This document shows positions 1-8,999 of a stretch of DNA of 43,346 nucleotides, piece after piece. Location: NCBI GenBank assembly GCA_002257235.1, contig NCGZ01000004.1, positions 1-43,346 of the forward strand, in the 5' to 3' direction. The stretch's first letter is position 1. Each line of letters starts with the position of its first letter. The stretch is from Alphaproteobacteria bacterium 16-39-46 (GTDB taxonomy: Bacteria > Pseudomonadota > Alphaproteobacteria > 16-39-46). The notes under the pieces were generated by a model. That model saw only the letters and a program-made list of their open reading frames with translations, was not told where the DNA came from and did not search any database. The translations under genes were made by a program, and so were the position numbers.

Positions 1-43
1 AACAAAAATTACAAAAATTGGCTGTGTCTTTCAACTCTATTTT

Positions 44-1015
44 TTATGGTGATATAAGATTCAAATTTTTACGCCATGAAAAGTTGAGAATCGCGTTAAC
101 ACAGTCTTTTTCTCCCTCACATTTCTCCTTGAGAAGACGAGTTCCCATCAAAATAACATAGTGTGAATCTGAAATTTTTCCAGCAAATTCATAAAGATCT
201 GTAGCGGGAGGATTATCTTCTATATCGAGAAGGGCATTTTTACTCACTCTTTTTAAGTCACGGCCTAAGCGATGAACAACTTCATTTCGTGCAGTATCTC
301 CCCATGCATAACTATTAAAAATCTGAGGTTGTTTTTCTAATCTAAAGGCGTTGGGTAAATTTACTTCTTCAAGATACCATCTAATATATTCTTCCCTCAG
401 GGGTTCGAGAGGAGATCTCGCGACAAGAGGAGGTGATTCAGTTTGATTTAATAAATATTTTAAAACTCCTAACCCTCCAACAAGTAATGCCAGAACTATT
501 ATAGTTTGCCCTTTAAAACGGCGCATAGTTTCTTGAGTTTCTTTTTTAAAACTGCTAATAGCTGCTTGTAACTCCCTGTCATTGAGACTTCTCTGTTGTT
601 GTAACACTTTGTTATTTTCATAAAGCTGGTCTTGTAACTCCATTTTATTGATCTCATGCTGGTTTTGTAACTCTTTTTTAGAAAGTGCTCTTTCTATTTC
701 TAAGCGTTCTTTTTCCGGGTTAAAAGAATTGGAAAACTGACGATAGGGTATTTGAAAAGTAGATTTCCTTAAAATAGGAGCTTCTTGAAGTCGTGATGGA
801 AGAGGTTGTTGAATTTTTGAAATCATTCTTGCATGCGGATATCTGAAGACTTCAAGGCTATGAAAGAGATTAGATCTTATTCTTCCTAAAGGAGAAGCAT
901 AGGAGGAAGATATTGCAAAACTAAAAATTATTAATCCCGTAAAAATGATCCTAATTATTTGAAAACATCTTTTCATCAATTTGTGTTTTCTAAAAATAAA
1001 ACAAAAATAGTTCAT
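44..1015 (-). CDS. Membrane-anchored protein with coiled coil and C-terminal TIR-like domain
   Basis: No whole-protein family is recognised. Using the start at 1015 (323 aa), a hydrophobic signal-like segment lies at about residues 16-36, a charged glutamine/glutamate-rich coiled coil at about 100-165, one transmembrane helix at about 171-189 and a C-terminal domain from about 225. That end reads QIFNSYAWGD, then LLDIEDN, then ISDSHYVILMGT, matching in order the first strand, the second strand with its Asp and the later 'S-D-x-V-I' strand of TIR/SEFIR domains. The domain is short (about 95 residues) and seems to lack the last strand and helix, so enzymatic activity is uncertain. The predicted topology places the TIR-like part in the cytoplasm. 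The start is unclear: the frame is open to an ATG at 1093 without a ribosome site; the ATG at 1015 has AGAGGGG only 3 nt upstream; the ATG at 976 begins the signal peptide directly. Confidence 0.6.
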   Translation of the reverse strand: MNYFCFIFRKHKLMKRCFQIIRIIFTGLIIFSFAISSSYASPLGRIRSNLFHSLEVFRYPHARMISKIQQPLPSRLQEAPILRKSTFQIPYRQFSNSFNPEKERLEIERALSKKELQNQHEINKMELQDQLYENNKVLQQQRSLNDRELQAAISSFKKETQETMRRFKGQTIIVLALLVGGLGVLKYLLNQTESPPLVARSPLEPLREEYIRWYLEEVNLPNAFRLEKQPQIFNSYAWGDTARNEVVHRLGRDLKRVSKNALLDIEDNPPATDLYEFAGKISDSHYVILMGTRLLKEKCEGEKDCVNAILNFSWRKNLNLISP

Positions 1016-1456
1016 ATGCCCCTCTAATTTCTTCTTATTTTCAAAGTATTTATAATAAATTATAGTTTTTACTTGTGTGTTATTATTCCCCATTTACAGA
1101 GTCTGAAGAATTACCACAAAATACACCTGGTGTAAAATGGATATAACTCAACTTTTAAGGAACAAGAAAGAACAGGTTTGAAAGACATGATCAAATTCTG
1201 TAAATTTAGAGTATTTTATCTAAATATGACAAAAAATATAGAAGCCTTCTGAATCCCCTGTAATTCTGACAATTTTTTAGAATATTTTCTTTTCAACATC
1301 TAAAGTTTTTCCTTGTGCACCCATGCGTGAGCTTATAATTGGCTCGCAGGTACGTACCATCTTCAGGTCACGAAATTCCCTCAAATGCGACCTATGCGCT
1401 CGCTACCTGGCATAAAAAGCCTAAATTTAAAATTTCTCTTGAAGCCTTGAAAACAT
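1016..1456. other. Non-coding stretch with a GC-richer palindromic segment
   Basis: No convincing gene lies between the TIR-like gene and tRNA-Lys. Most of the stretch is AT-rich, but about 1315-1425 is visibly richer in G and C and contains the 10-bp perfect palindrome ggtacgtacc (1349-1358). A 41-codon frame without a clear start runs on the minus strand from 1402 to a stop at 1277-1279. It lies directly downstream of the tRNA-Lys 3' end, a position where mobile or repeated elements often insert. I could not match it to a known element. Confidence 0.4.
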
Positions 1457-1532
<76 letters not shown>

Positions 1533-1647
1533 CCAGATATGAAAGACCTATATCAAAAATAAGCCCATGCTGTCGAGGGGTTTTTAAGGAAATCGATGAA
1601 AAGAAGTCATTTTGACGAAAAAATACGCAATTTCTCCATTTTTTAGA

Positions 1648-2994
1648 CTATTTTGGGTAGGACTCCCGTGTCATGAGTGTGATTCCAATGGCAAGCAACA
1701 TACAAATAGGAATAACCGAAAGTCCAAAAACATAATTTTGAGCTGTGTATTGAGGAATACCATTTATGAGTTTTCCATCCCAGACCTGATGCATAAGCCA
1801 CCCAATAAAAGGCTGAAATATTACACCACTGGTCATGCAGCAGGCATTAATGAACCCTGTCGCTGTCCCACTTAATGAATAAGGGACACTGTCTGTTCCA
1901 ACAGCAAAATTCATGAGTTTTCCCCCGACAAAGAAGCCCACTAAAAAGAGGAAGATAAAAATAACAGAAAGGGAGAGATTTGCGGTGTATAAGAATAAAG
2001 AAAAGAAGAAAAGACTTCCAATTGCGGCAATAAGCATGGGAAATTTTCGGCTTTTAAAGCGCTCTGAGACATATCCGAAAAAAGGACCCCCAACAGCAAC
2101 GCCCAGCAGAAGAGCTGAAGATGCAAGACCGGCGAGAGGTTTGTCTAAATGATAAGCTTTCATCAAATAAGCGGGGCCCCATAAATCAGAAAACGACGAC
2201 AGGACCGTATACATGGTTGTTCCATATAAAGCAGCAAGCCAAATCTGGGAATTTGTTACAATTTGTTTCAGTCCGACAAGAAGCGGAATCGGTTTTTCCT
2301 CGGACTTTAAACCAAGAGGCGCTTTTCTATCTCTTATGAGGGTCCACAATAAGATAGCCCATAAGGCCCCTACTCCAGACATGACAATAAGGGACATTCT
2401 CCATCCAAGGGCCTCAATCATCAAAGCGAGAGGGGTTTGGGCACCAATGGCACCAAAAGTCCCCATCATCATGGTAAATCCAACAAAAATTCCAAATTTA
2501 CGTTTGGGAAACCATAAGGTGATGAGTTTTAAACAGCTTAAGAATACACCTGCAGATCCAACGCCCATAAAAAGACGCCCAACTTTTGCGAGAATATGTC
2601 CCTCAGAAACGCCAAAAACAAGGGCTCCTAAAGAACACATTGCTGCTGAAAAGGTTAAAATACGCCTTAATCCTATTTTGTCAATCAGAACGCCCATGGG
2701 AATCTGCAAAACAGAATAAGCAATGTAATAAAATGAAGCAAGAAGCCCAAAAGACTGAGCGTCCATTAAAAACTCTTCACGCAAAACATCTTCCATAACA
2801 CTTGGGGAAGTTCTTAAAAAAAACTGATAGCAATAAAGGAAAGTTGCAGACACCCACATCAAAAGAGGTTTTACCCCATGTGAATTTATAAAATGACGCA
2901 GACTTTCTGATTCTTTAAATGGCATACCTTCTTGGATCATCATGTCGTTTAAATTTCCTTCGTCTTCTATTCTATGGATTTTTTGCAGAGTCAT
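1648..2994 (-). CDS. MFS transporter
   Basis: Major facilitator superfamily permease of 448 residues with about 12 hydrophobic segments after a roughly 40-residue polar N terminus. The signature between the second and third helices is visible as GVLIDKIGLRR, followed by the RLFMGVGSAGVF stretch typical of helix 4. Substrate cannot be read from sequence; related proteins in intracellular gammaproteobacteria are annotated only as sugar-phosphate-permease-like or unspecified MFS. The start at 2994 is supported by AGGGAG about 10 nt upstream. It is monocistronic, with tRNA-Lys downstream and a CDF exporter gene upstream on the same strand about 280 nt away. Host-dependent bacteria often carry many such importers for metabolites, but a role here is inference. 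Confidence 0.88.
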   Translation of the reverse strand: MTLQKIHRIEDEGNLNDMMIQEGMPFKESESLRHFINSHGVKPLLMWVSATFLYCYQFFLRTSPSVMEDVLREEFLMDAQSFGLLASFYYIAYSVLQIPMGVLIDKIGLRRILTFSAAMCSLGALVFGVSEGHILAKVGRLFMGVGSAGVFLSCLKLITLWFPKRKFGIFVGFTMMMGTFGAIGAQTPLALMIEALGWRMSLIVMSGVGALWAILLWTLIRDRKAPLGLKSEEKPIPLLVGLKQIVTNSQIWLAALYGTTMYTVLSSFSDLWGPAYLMKAYHLDKPLAGLASSALLLGVAVGGPFFGYVSERFKSRKFPMLIAAIGSLFFFSLFLYTANLSLSVIFIFLFLVGFFVGGKLMNFAVGTDSVPYSLSGTATGFINACCMTSGVIFQPFIGWLMHQVWDGKLINGIPQYTAQNYVFGLSVIPICMLLAIGITLMTRESYPK

Positions 2995-3228
2995 ATAAAG
3001 AGGTCTCCCTGAAAAAATTAAAGTAAGGATTAAAATTCATACAGTGTACGGAAAAAAATTCAAGCATTTTTAAAATTGTCTTAAATTTTTTCTTAAATTT
3101 GTTTTTTTCTATACCACAAAATGGCACGGAAATGAAAAGACTTTCTTTAATAAGCACATAATAAATGCATAAGTCAAATGATTTTTTCGAATGAGTCTTA
3201 ATTTTTAAGTCAAAACGATAAGGCGCCC

Positions 3229-3250
3229 AAAAAACAACCTGTTGTTTTTA
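3229..3250 (-). terminator. Weak terminator-like hairpin after the CDF gene
   Basis: Read on the minus strand, an inverted repeat of aaaaacaac and gttgttttt is followed by a short T run, about 25 nt past the stop of the CDF exporter gene. The stem is AT-rich with a very small loop, so this is weak. Confidence 0.3.
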
Positions 3251-3273
3251 TGTATTCTTAGAGGAAGTTTTTT

Positions 3274-4251
3274 TTAGCGGGTGTATTGTTCCCAAATTTT
3301 ATCTTTATTTAGAGAAAGCGGATCGACAGCACTTTGGGGGTCTTGATGAATTAAGACATCAGCTGTTGGAAATTCTTTTAAAAGACTGCTCTCCACGTCA
3401 TCTGCAATTTTATGGGATTCAATAAGAGGCATTGAATCGTTAAGTTCAAGGTGAAGTTGAATAAAAGTATGAGAGCCAGAGGAGCGTGTTCTTAAGTCGT
3501 GAAGACCTAAAACACTTGGGTGATTTAAAACAGTTTCAATGATTTTTTTTCGATTTTCTTCTGAAAGTTCTCGATCCATTAACACAACGAGGGCTTCTTT
3601 CACCATACGAAAAGAACAATAAAGAATATAGGCAGCAATAAAAATTGCAAAAATAGGATCAATAAGGTTAAATTTAAGCCAATTTCCAAGGAGTAAGGCG
3701 ATAATAACGCTAAAATTAATCAGAATATCACTTACATAATGGAGAGAGTCAGCAGAAATTGCGAGCGAACGCGTTTTATGGATAACAAACCGCTGAAAAC
3801 TCACAAGAATAAGTGTTAAAAAAACAGAAAAAAACATTATCCCGATAGCAATACTCGTGTCTTCCAAAGGTGTTACATCGTAAAATCGATGTGTTGCAGA
3901 AAAAAGTAAGAAAAAAGAGGATCCAGCAATAAACATAGATTGCCCGAGAGCGGCAATGGCTTCTGCTTTACCATGCCCAAAACGATAGAGGGTGCTTGCA
4001 GGCTTTAAAGCGCGTCTAACGGCATAAAAATTAATAAGAGATGCAATTCCGTCAAGCATTGAGTCTACAAGCGTGGATAAAATACTTAAAGAGTCAGAAA
4101 GCATGTAGGCAAATAGTTTTAAGCCAATTAAAATGAGAGCAACAATAAGAGACGCAAAGGTTGCAATTTTGACCAAGTTAAAGGATTTAGGAAGGTTTCC
4201 TAAGAGGGAATCCCAATGAAATTCGATGAAAAGTGTTTTTTTAGAGGCCAT
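3274..4251 (-). CDS. Cation diffusion facilitator (FieF/YiiP-like) metal exporter
   Basis: 325-residue CDF-family divalent metal/proton antiporter of the inner membrane, expected to export Zn(II), Fe(II) or related ions. Six hydrophobic segments precede a cytoplasmic domain of about 90 residues. The metal-binding pairs of the transport site are intact: DxxxD (D63, D67) in helix 2 and HxxxD (H171, D175) in helix 5, the same Asp/Asp/His/Asp arrangement as YiiP. The C-terminal part (LHDLRTRSSGSHTFIQLHL) is the usual ferredoxin-like dimerisation domain. The start at 4251 has only a distant GGAG about 13 nt upstream. Metal specificity cannot be settled from sequence. Confidence 0.92.
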   Translation of the reverse strand: MASKKTLFIEFHWDSLLGNLPKSFNLVKIATFASLIVALILIGLKLFAYMLSDSLSILSTLVDSMLDGIASLINFYAVRRALKPASTLYRFGHGKAEAIAALGQSMFIAGSSFFLLFSATHRFYDVTPLEDTSIAIGIMFFSVFLTLILVSFQRFVIHKTRSLAISADSLHYVSDILINFSVIIALLLGNWLKFNLIDPIFAIFIAAYILYCSFRMVKEALVVLMDRELSEENRKKIIETVLNHPSVLGLHDLRTRSSGSHTFIQLHLELNDSMPLIESHKIADDVESSLLKEFPTADVLIHQDPQSAVDPLSLNKDKIWEQYTR

Positions 4252-4462
4252 GTTTTTGAGAACGCTCCCGTCGTTTATAAGTTTTGAAGATGAGGCCTAA
4301 AATTTTTCAGGCCTAAATTTTTTTAGAATGGATTTTCTTTAGGATTTGCTTTCAAAAAGACATTCATGATATAAGAATATAACAGTATAACACTATCTTC
4401 TTACAAGGAAGATTTTTAGAAAACAAGTCATTATGACTTACTATTAGGTAAAGGGATTTTCA

Positions 4463-4948
4463 ATGGTTTCTCATAAATATGTTTCTGTAATAGCTGGAAT
4501 TGCAGTTATTTCAACACTCTCAGGGTGTATGACAGGTGGTCCCAAAGAAACGGGAGGAACACTCCTCGGAGGGATTGGAGGCGCCGCAATCGGATCTCAG
4601 TTTGGTAAAGGAACAGGTCAGCTTGTTGGGGTGGCTGCTGGAACTCTTTTGGGCGCGTTTATTGGAAATAGCATTGGGTCTTCTTTGGACAAGGCGGATC
4701 AAATGTATGCCGATAAGACGGCTCAAAAATCTTTTGAAAGTGCTCCCTCAGGACAAACTCAAAGATGGGCAAATCCAGATTCTGGACATTCTGGGACAAT
4801 AACACCTACAAAAACCTTTCAAACTCAAAATGGGCAATATTGTCGTGAGTTTACCCAGACCATCGAAGTTGGAGGTAAAAAGCAGCAAGGATATGGGACA
4901 GCTTGTCGTCAACCTGACGGCTCTTGGCAGATTGTTAGTAACAACTAA
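4463..4948 (+). CDS. 17-kDa-antigen-like glycine-zipper lipoprotein
   Basis: 161-residue exported lipoprotein. A signal sequence ends in the lipobox LSGC, making Cys22 the probable lipidated residue. Residues about 31-75 are a glycine-zipper double membrane segment ([15 protein letters not shown]...), followed by a beta-rich C-terminal domain ([20 protein letters not shown]) typical of the rickettsial 17-kDa surface antigen and related outer-membrane lipoproteins. It is expected in the outer membrane facing the periplasm, with a structural or assembly role; the exact function is not established for the family. A strong terminator follows, so it is probably a single-gene transcript. The dnaJ-like gene starts 150 nt downstream. 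Confidence 0.9.
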   Translation: MVSHKYVSVIAGIAVISTLSGCMTGGPKETGGTLLGGIGGAAIGSQFGKGTGQLVGVAAGTLLGAFIGNSIGSSLDKADQMYADKTAQKSFESAPSGQTQRWANPDSGHSGTITPTKTFQTQNGQYCREFTQTIEVGGKKQQGYGTACRQPDGSWQIVSNN

Positions 4949-4968
4949 GGTCGTAACAAATTACAAGG

Positions 4969-5007
4969 AAATATCTCCCTTTTATAAAAAAGGGAGATAT
5001 TTTTTTA
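4969..5007 (+). terminator. Rho-independent terminator
   Basis: A 15-bp stem (aaatatctccctttt paired with aaaagggagatattt) with a 3-nt loop, continuing into a T run, begins 20 nt after the stop of the 17-kDa-antigen-like gene. Confidence 0.9.
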
Positions 5008-5097
5008 GACAGCCTGATGGGTGCCTTTTTTTCTTTTTCTTCCGAAGGCTGTGAGATATAATCAAAAGATGTGTAAAGAAGGTACAGAAGAATAACC

Positions 5098-6042
5098 ATG
5101 GCAGATCCCTATACAACGTTAGGCGTTCAAAAAAAAGCCTCTGCAGAAGAGATTAAAAAAGCCTATCGGAAGCTTGCAAAAAAATATCACCCTGATTTAA
5201 ATCCAAATGACAAAGAAATTGAAAAAAAATTTAAAGAAATAACAGGAGCTTATAATCTACTTTCTGACCCTGATAAACGCGCCCGCTTTGATCACGGTGA
5301 AATCGATGATCAAGGCACTGAAAGTCCTGAGCATGCTTATTATAAAGCCTACCAGCAGGGTCAAGGACCTCAGGCTCATGGAGGGTTTGACTTTTCGGAT
5401 ATTTTTTCAAATGAAGATATGTTTTCAAGGGTTTTTAAGCAAGGGGGAGGAACCTCTGGATTTGGAGGACAGGACGCGCGACGAGGACATCCCTTTTCAG
5501 AGAAAGGGCGTGATGTATCCGTTATTTTACGCATTAATTTTCGGGAAGCGGCTCTTGGAACGAAAAGAAGTATAACCCTTTTAGATGGAAAGGCACTGAG
5601 TGTTTCAATTCCCGCAGGAATAGAGGAAGGACAAAAGCTCAGACTTAAAGGCCAGGGCGAAAAAGGGCTTGGAAATGGTCCTTCCGGAGACGTTCATATT
5701 GAAATCCATATTGAACCGCATCCCTATTTTGTGCGGAAGGGATTTGATATTTATCTTGAGGTGCCCATTGGACTAAAAGAGGCTGTTCTCGGGAAAAAGA
5801 TCCAAGTTCCCACAATCCATGGCCCTGTGATGGTCAACATTCCAGAAGGGACGAATACAGGACAAACACTGCGTCTTAAAGGAAAAGGGATCATTCCAGA
5901 AAAAGATGGAAAACAAGGAGATCAATACCTTAATTTTAAAATTGTTCTGACAGATCCTAAAGATCCTGAACTTCATAAGTTTGTTCAAGAGTGGCAAGAA
6001 AAACCGTCTGAAGAAGAGTCTATTCGCAAAGCATGGTTGTAA
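5098..6042 (+). CDS. DnaJ-family co-chaperone without zinc finger (CbpA-like)
   Basis: 314-residue Hsp40. The J domain occupies residues 1-70 with the invariant HPD at 31-33, which stimulates DnaK ATPase. A Gly/Phe-rich linker covers about 80-130, and two beta-sandwich client-binding domains (about 140-225 and 226-300) follow directly. The CxxCxGxG zinc-binding repeats of true DnaJ are absent, so it belongs to the CbpA/DjlA-like class II group rather than to dnaJ; the canonical dnaJ is expected elsewhere. CbpA of E. coli also binds DNA, but nothing visible here proves that. It stands alone, after a terminator and 230 nt before the next gene. Confidence 0.9.
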   Translation: MADPYTTLGVQKKASAEEIKKAYRKLAKKYHPDLNPNDKEIEKKFKEITGAYNLLSDPDKRARFDHGEIDDQGTESPEHAYYKAYQQGQGPQAHGGFDFSDIFSNEDMFSRVFKQGGGTSGFGGQDARRGHPFSEKGRDVSVILRINFREAALGTKRSITLLDGKALSVSIPAGIEEGQKLRLKGQGEKGLGNGPSGDVHIEIHIEPHPYFVRKGFDIYLEVPIGLKEAVLGKKIQVPTIHGPVMVNIPEGTNTGQTLRLKGKGIIPEKDGKQGDQYLNFKIVLTDPKDPELHKFVQEWQEKPSEEESIRKAWL

Positions 6043-6190
6043 ATTAAAAAGCGGGTGTTTTAAGTTTCCTTTTTGACGTTTTTGATTTTTTTTCTCGCGC
6101 TTTTTCTTTAATTTTAAAAAATAAAATTAAATAACTTCAAATTATTATATGTGAATTCTCATTTTTTGTGTTCAAAAAAGTCCTCAGGTC

Positions 6191-6219
6191 TTGAATTTTA
6201 GTGGATAAAACCTTATATA
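6191..6219 (+). promoter_or_regulatory. Sigma-70-type promoter of the three-repeat secreted protein gene
   Basis: TTGAAT (6191-6196), a 17-nt spacer and TATATA (6214-6219) lie about 55 nt upstream of the start codon at 6275. The sequence is almost the same as the promoter at 12854-12882. Confidence 0.6.
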
Positions 6220-6274
6220 AAAAAGTAGGTTAATTTATAAATTACGATAAATTTAAATCAAAGGTATTTTTAGA

Positions 6275-7468
6275 ATGAAACTCAATTTTATCAAAAAAAC
6301 TTCTTTTATGAAGTCAAAGAACTTCCTTTCTGGATTTTTAACAATCGGCGTTTTAATGAGTGGACACGTTTTTGGAATGGACGCTGATTGGGGTGCTGCT
6401 CCTCGTCCAGGGATAGTTGCCCCACAAGTATCCCTGGATGCCAATGATCAGGTAAATATTTCCAAGGCACTCGTAAGAGCTGGGTTTGCTCGTATGATGA
6501 CCTCTCCAGAGGAACGTTTAAATCTCGTTTCGCAATATCAGAAACAGGTAAATGGACATCAATTTTTTTATGTAAATGTAAACGGTACAACCAAGATAAC
6601 TCATGATGGTGCAAATTGGGTACTTGTTTCGCATCAACCTCCTCAATCTTTTATGGGTGCTTCATTTACTCCGCCAACAGCATCACAATTTCCGGTTATT
6701 TTACCTCCAATGGTAGCTCCAATGGCAACTCGACCTGTAGCTCATGAAGGTCACTTCGCAGGAGCTCAGATGCAGCCTCAGCCCTTTTTACCAGATATGG
6801 GTCCCATGAGTGGTCATCCAGCGACGCATCAAGCCCCCCTACCCACAAAAGAGGGCATTTTTCAAGCGTTATTGGAAGCAGGCTTAGCCGCAGAGTGCGG
6901 TGTTGGGTCAATAAATCCAGATTATTGTGCATCTTTGTTCTCTTCTGTCCTTGTTTTACCAGGTCAAACTGTCTATTCTTTACGCGAAAACTCAGAAATT
7001 TCTGTCGTTTATGAGGATGTTTCTTCTACTTGGGAACTGAGAGGTCCTCCTGCTAATGTCCTCAATAATATTACGGGTCAAATGGAATTTAAGAGTCATA
7101 CCCAAGTTACAGTAACGCATAGCAGCTTCCCTCAAACCCAGGGTCAGCTACAATTTTCGATTCTATATTCAACTGTGTTACCCTCTAACCGTAATGTGAC
7201 TCTAAAGGAAGCCCATATATTTGATGCTTTTAAAAAAGGTGGATTTGCGAGCGATAACAAACTTTATGGACTGACCCCAAAACATTCAGCGAGAGGGTTC
7301 CGCGACTTTAATTCTCAATCTTATCAACATTATTCTGACCCATCTATTCATGTTTTTCAAGAACAGGGGGAATGGACGCTTGCAAGAATTTTGCCTAATG
7401 GTCAGAGAGTTCTTCCGTCAAAAATCGAGCCCGATTTTAGGATTGGGGGCTTTTTATTAACTTTTTAA
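6275..7468 (+). CDS. Secreted protein made of three diverged repeats, unknown function
   Basis: 397 residues; not recognised as a known family. The N terminus is basic then hydrophobic (FLSGFLTIGVLMSGHVFG), a Sec signal peptide with cleavage near residue 32. The mature part contains three diverged copies of a unit of about 65-70 residues. Each starts with a short helix pattern 'I-x-x-A-(L/F)-x-x-(A/G)-G-(F/L)-A' (SKALVRAGFA, FQALLEAGLA, FDAFKKGGFA) and ends with 'I-x-V' and a Trp-x-Leu strand (ANWVLV, STWELR, GEWTLA). Proline- and methionine-rich linkers separate units one and two. The start at 6275 is preferred over 6308 because AAGG lies 10 nt upstream. It has its own promoter and a strong terminator. 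It could be a periplasmic or host-exposed binding protein, but this is a guess. Confidence 0.75.
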   Translation: MKLNFIKKTSFMKSKNFLSGFLTIGVLMSGHVFGMDADWGAAPRPGIVAPQVSLDANDQVNISKALVRAGFARMMTSPEERLNLVSQYQKQVNGHQFFYVNVNGTTKITHDGANWVLVSHQPPQSFMGASFTPPTASQFPVILPPMVAPMATRPVAHEGHFAGAQMQPQPFLPDMGPMSGHPATHQAPLPTKEGIFQALLEAGLAAECGVGSINPDYCASLFSSVLVLPGQTVYSLRENSEISVVYEDVSSTWELRGPPANVLNNITGQMEFKSHTQVTVTHSSFPQTQGQLQFSILYSTVLPSNRNVTLKEAHIFDAFKKGGFASDNKLYGLTPKHSARGFRDFNSQSYQHYSDPSIHVFQEQGEWTLARILPNGQRVLPSKIEPDFRIGGFLLTF

Positions 7469-7508
7469 CTCATTAAAAAGAGTGAGAATTTAACCTTATT
7501 TTATTATT

Positions 7509-7540
7509 AACCTCCATGGGTAAGCCTATGGAGGTTTTTA
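7509..7540 (+). terminator. Strong rho-independent terminator
   Basis: A 12-bp stem, aacctccatggg pairing with cctatggaggtt around the loop taag, is followed by a T-rich tail 40 nt after the secreted protein gene. It separates that gene from the convergent MFS gene and may act in both directions. Confidence 0.9.
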
Positions 7541-7588
7541 TTTATCTTTATCTCAGCCTCAATCATAAATTTAGGGGAGAGGCAATTT

Positions 7589-8830
7589 TTAAGTTCTGTT
7601 TCTTAATTGAATATCCTTTGGGCTAAAGGAGGGCAGAAAGGCAATTCCTCCGAGAGAGATAAGCGTAATCCCGCCGCCAACAAGATAGGTCATCTGAGGG
7701 GAATAATATTCCCAGACAAGACCTGCCCAGGCGCCGGCAATAAGGTGAACCAGGCCGGTAATGAGATAATAAATTCCAAAAGCTGTTGCTCTTAGGTCAG
7801 GTCGCGCCGTATCTGCAATCATGGCAAGAATAAGGCTTGTTGTTGCCCCAATTTGCGCTCCCCACAAGCCAACCCCCACAAAGGCCCAGGTCAGTGAATT
7901 GGATAACCCCAAAATAAAATCTGATAAAATAAGAATAAAAAAGCTAATCGCTAAAAGAATTCGGCGATCATAGATGTCTGATAATCGTCCAAAAGGATAA
8001 GCGGCAAATGAATTACAAATATTCATGACAAGCATAATAAGAGCAATATTGTGAGTCTCAAGGCCTAAATTTTTGCCACGTAAGGAGAGGAAAGCCTCCC
8101 CAAAACGTGCCAATGTAAAAACTGAACTGAGTCCAATTACCAACCAAAAGCTCTTTGAGAGCTGCATAATATTAGAAAGTTTAATGAAATGTTTTTTATA
8201 GGCTGCCACAGGTGGAAGTTTGGGCTCTTTTACCATCCAGAAAATTATGAGAGCTCCTATAAAAGCAGGAATAAAGGAAAAAAGAAATAAAAGTCGATAG
8301 TTGTTATGAGTCCAAATCATGAGGGGAATTGTTAAAAGAGACCCAAGAGCAGACCCTACAATCGCAAGAGTTTGCCTGAGTCCATAGCACTCGCCTTTGA
8401 GATGTTTGGGAGCAATGTCGCCAATTAAAGCATCTCGGGGAGCGGCTTGCATCCCATTTCCAAGACGATCTAAGGCATGACCTATCATGAAGATAGAAAG
8501 CAGAGGAGAAAACGCTAAGAGAGGTCGCGAAATCGCTGCAAATCCATATCCAATTAAAAGAAGGAGCTTTCGTTTTCTTAAATAATCACTGATCATTCCA
8601 GAAAAAATACGGCTCATAAGTGCAAAAGCTTGTAAAAGACCATCCCAAATTCCAACCACCCAGGGGCTTACGCCCAATATTTCAACAAGGTAGATGCTAT
8701 AAAGACTAAAAATAATAATGGTGGAAAGGTTAATAAATAAATTAGCAAATCCCACACCCCAAATATCTTTTGGAAGGAGTGCAAGGTCGCTTGCGACCTT
8801 TTTCAAGGAAAGGGCAGATAAGCGTGACAT
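7589..8830 (-). CDS. MFS transporter
   Basis: 413-residue permease with about 12 hydrophobic segments. The loop after helix 2 (GMISDYLRKRK) is the MFS signature in reduced form, and the fourth-helix region DRLGNGMQAAPRDALIGDIAP is a hallmark of a family of uncharacterised bacterial MFS proteins. No substrate can be assigned from sequence. The gene ends convergently against the secreted-protein gene on the plus strand. Its start is 38 nt from the tRNA-Leu 3' end, so the two could share a transcript. Confidence 0.88.
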   Translation of the reverse strand: MSRLSALSLKKVASDLALLPKDIWGVGFANLFINLSTIIIFSLYSIYLVEILGVSPWVVGIWDGLLQAFALMSRIFSGMISDYLRKRKLLLLIGYGFAAISRPLLAFSPLLSIFMIGHALDRLGNGMQAAPRDALIGDIAPKHLKGECYGLRQTLAIVGSALGSLLTIPLMIWTHNNYRLLFLFSFIPAFIGALIIFWMVKEPKLPPVAAYKKHFIKLSNIMQLSKSFWLVIGLSSVFTLARFGEAFLSLRGKNLGLETHNIALIMLVMNICNSFAAYPFGRLSDIYDRRILLAISFFILILSDFILGLSNSLTWAFVGVGLWGAQIGATTSLILAMIADTARPDLRATAFGIYYLITGLVHLIAGAWAGLVWEYYSPQMTYLVGGGITLISLGGIAFLPSFSPKDIQLRNRT

Positions 8831-8868
8831 TTTATAAAAATAGCCCTTTGAGAAATCATCAAAATGAG

Positions 8869-8955
8869 TGGTGCCCCCGGGGAGAGTCGAACTCCCACTT
8901 CCTTGCAGAAAACAGATTTTGAGTCTGCCGCGTCTACCAGTTCCGCCACAGGGGC
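8869..8955 (-). tRNA. tRNA-Leu (anticodon CAA)
   Basis: Complete class II cloverleaf on the minus strand. The acceptor arm GCCCCTG pairs with CGGGGGC (one G-U). The D arm carries GGTAGACGC. The anticodon stem-loop GCAGA-CTCAAAA-TCTGT gives CAA. A long variable arm, the T arm GGGAG-TTCGACT-CTCCC, discriminator A and an encoded CCA follow. Length is 87 nt. Confidence 0.95.
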
Positions 8956-8999
8956 ATATGCAAATGCATAATACTGAACTTCAAACGAAGGTCAAGATT

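Noticed and set aside
1280-1402. 41-codon minus-strand frame in the GC-richer segment as a real gene
   Set aside because: No start codon near its beginning with a ribosome site and very short; kept only as a possible remnant or repeat element.
2972-3157. Minus-strand frame upstream of the first MFS gene
   Set aside because: Lysine/phenylalanine-rich random sequence overlapping the MFS start and its ribosome site; no support.
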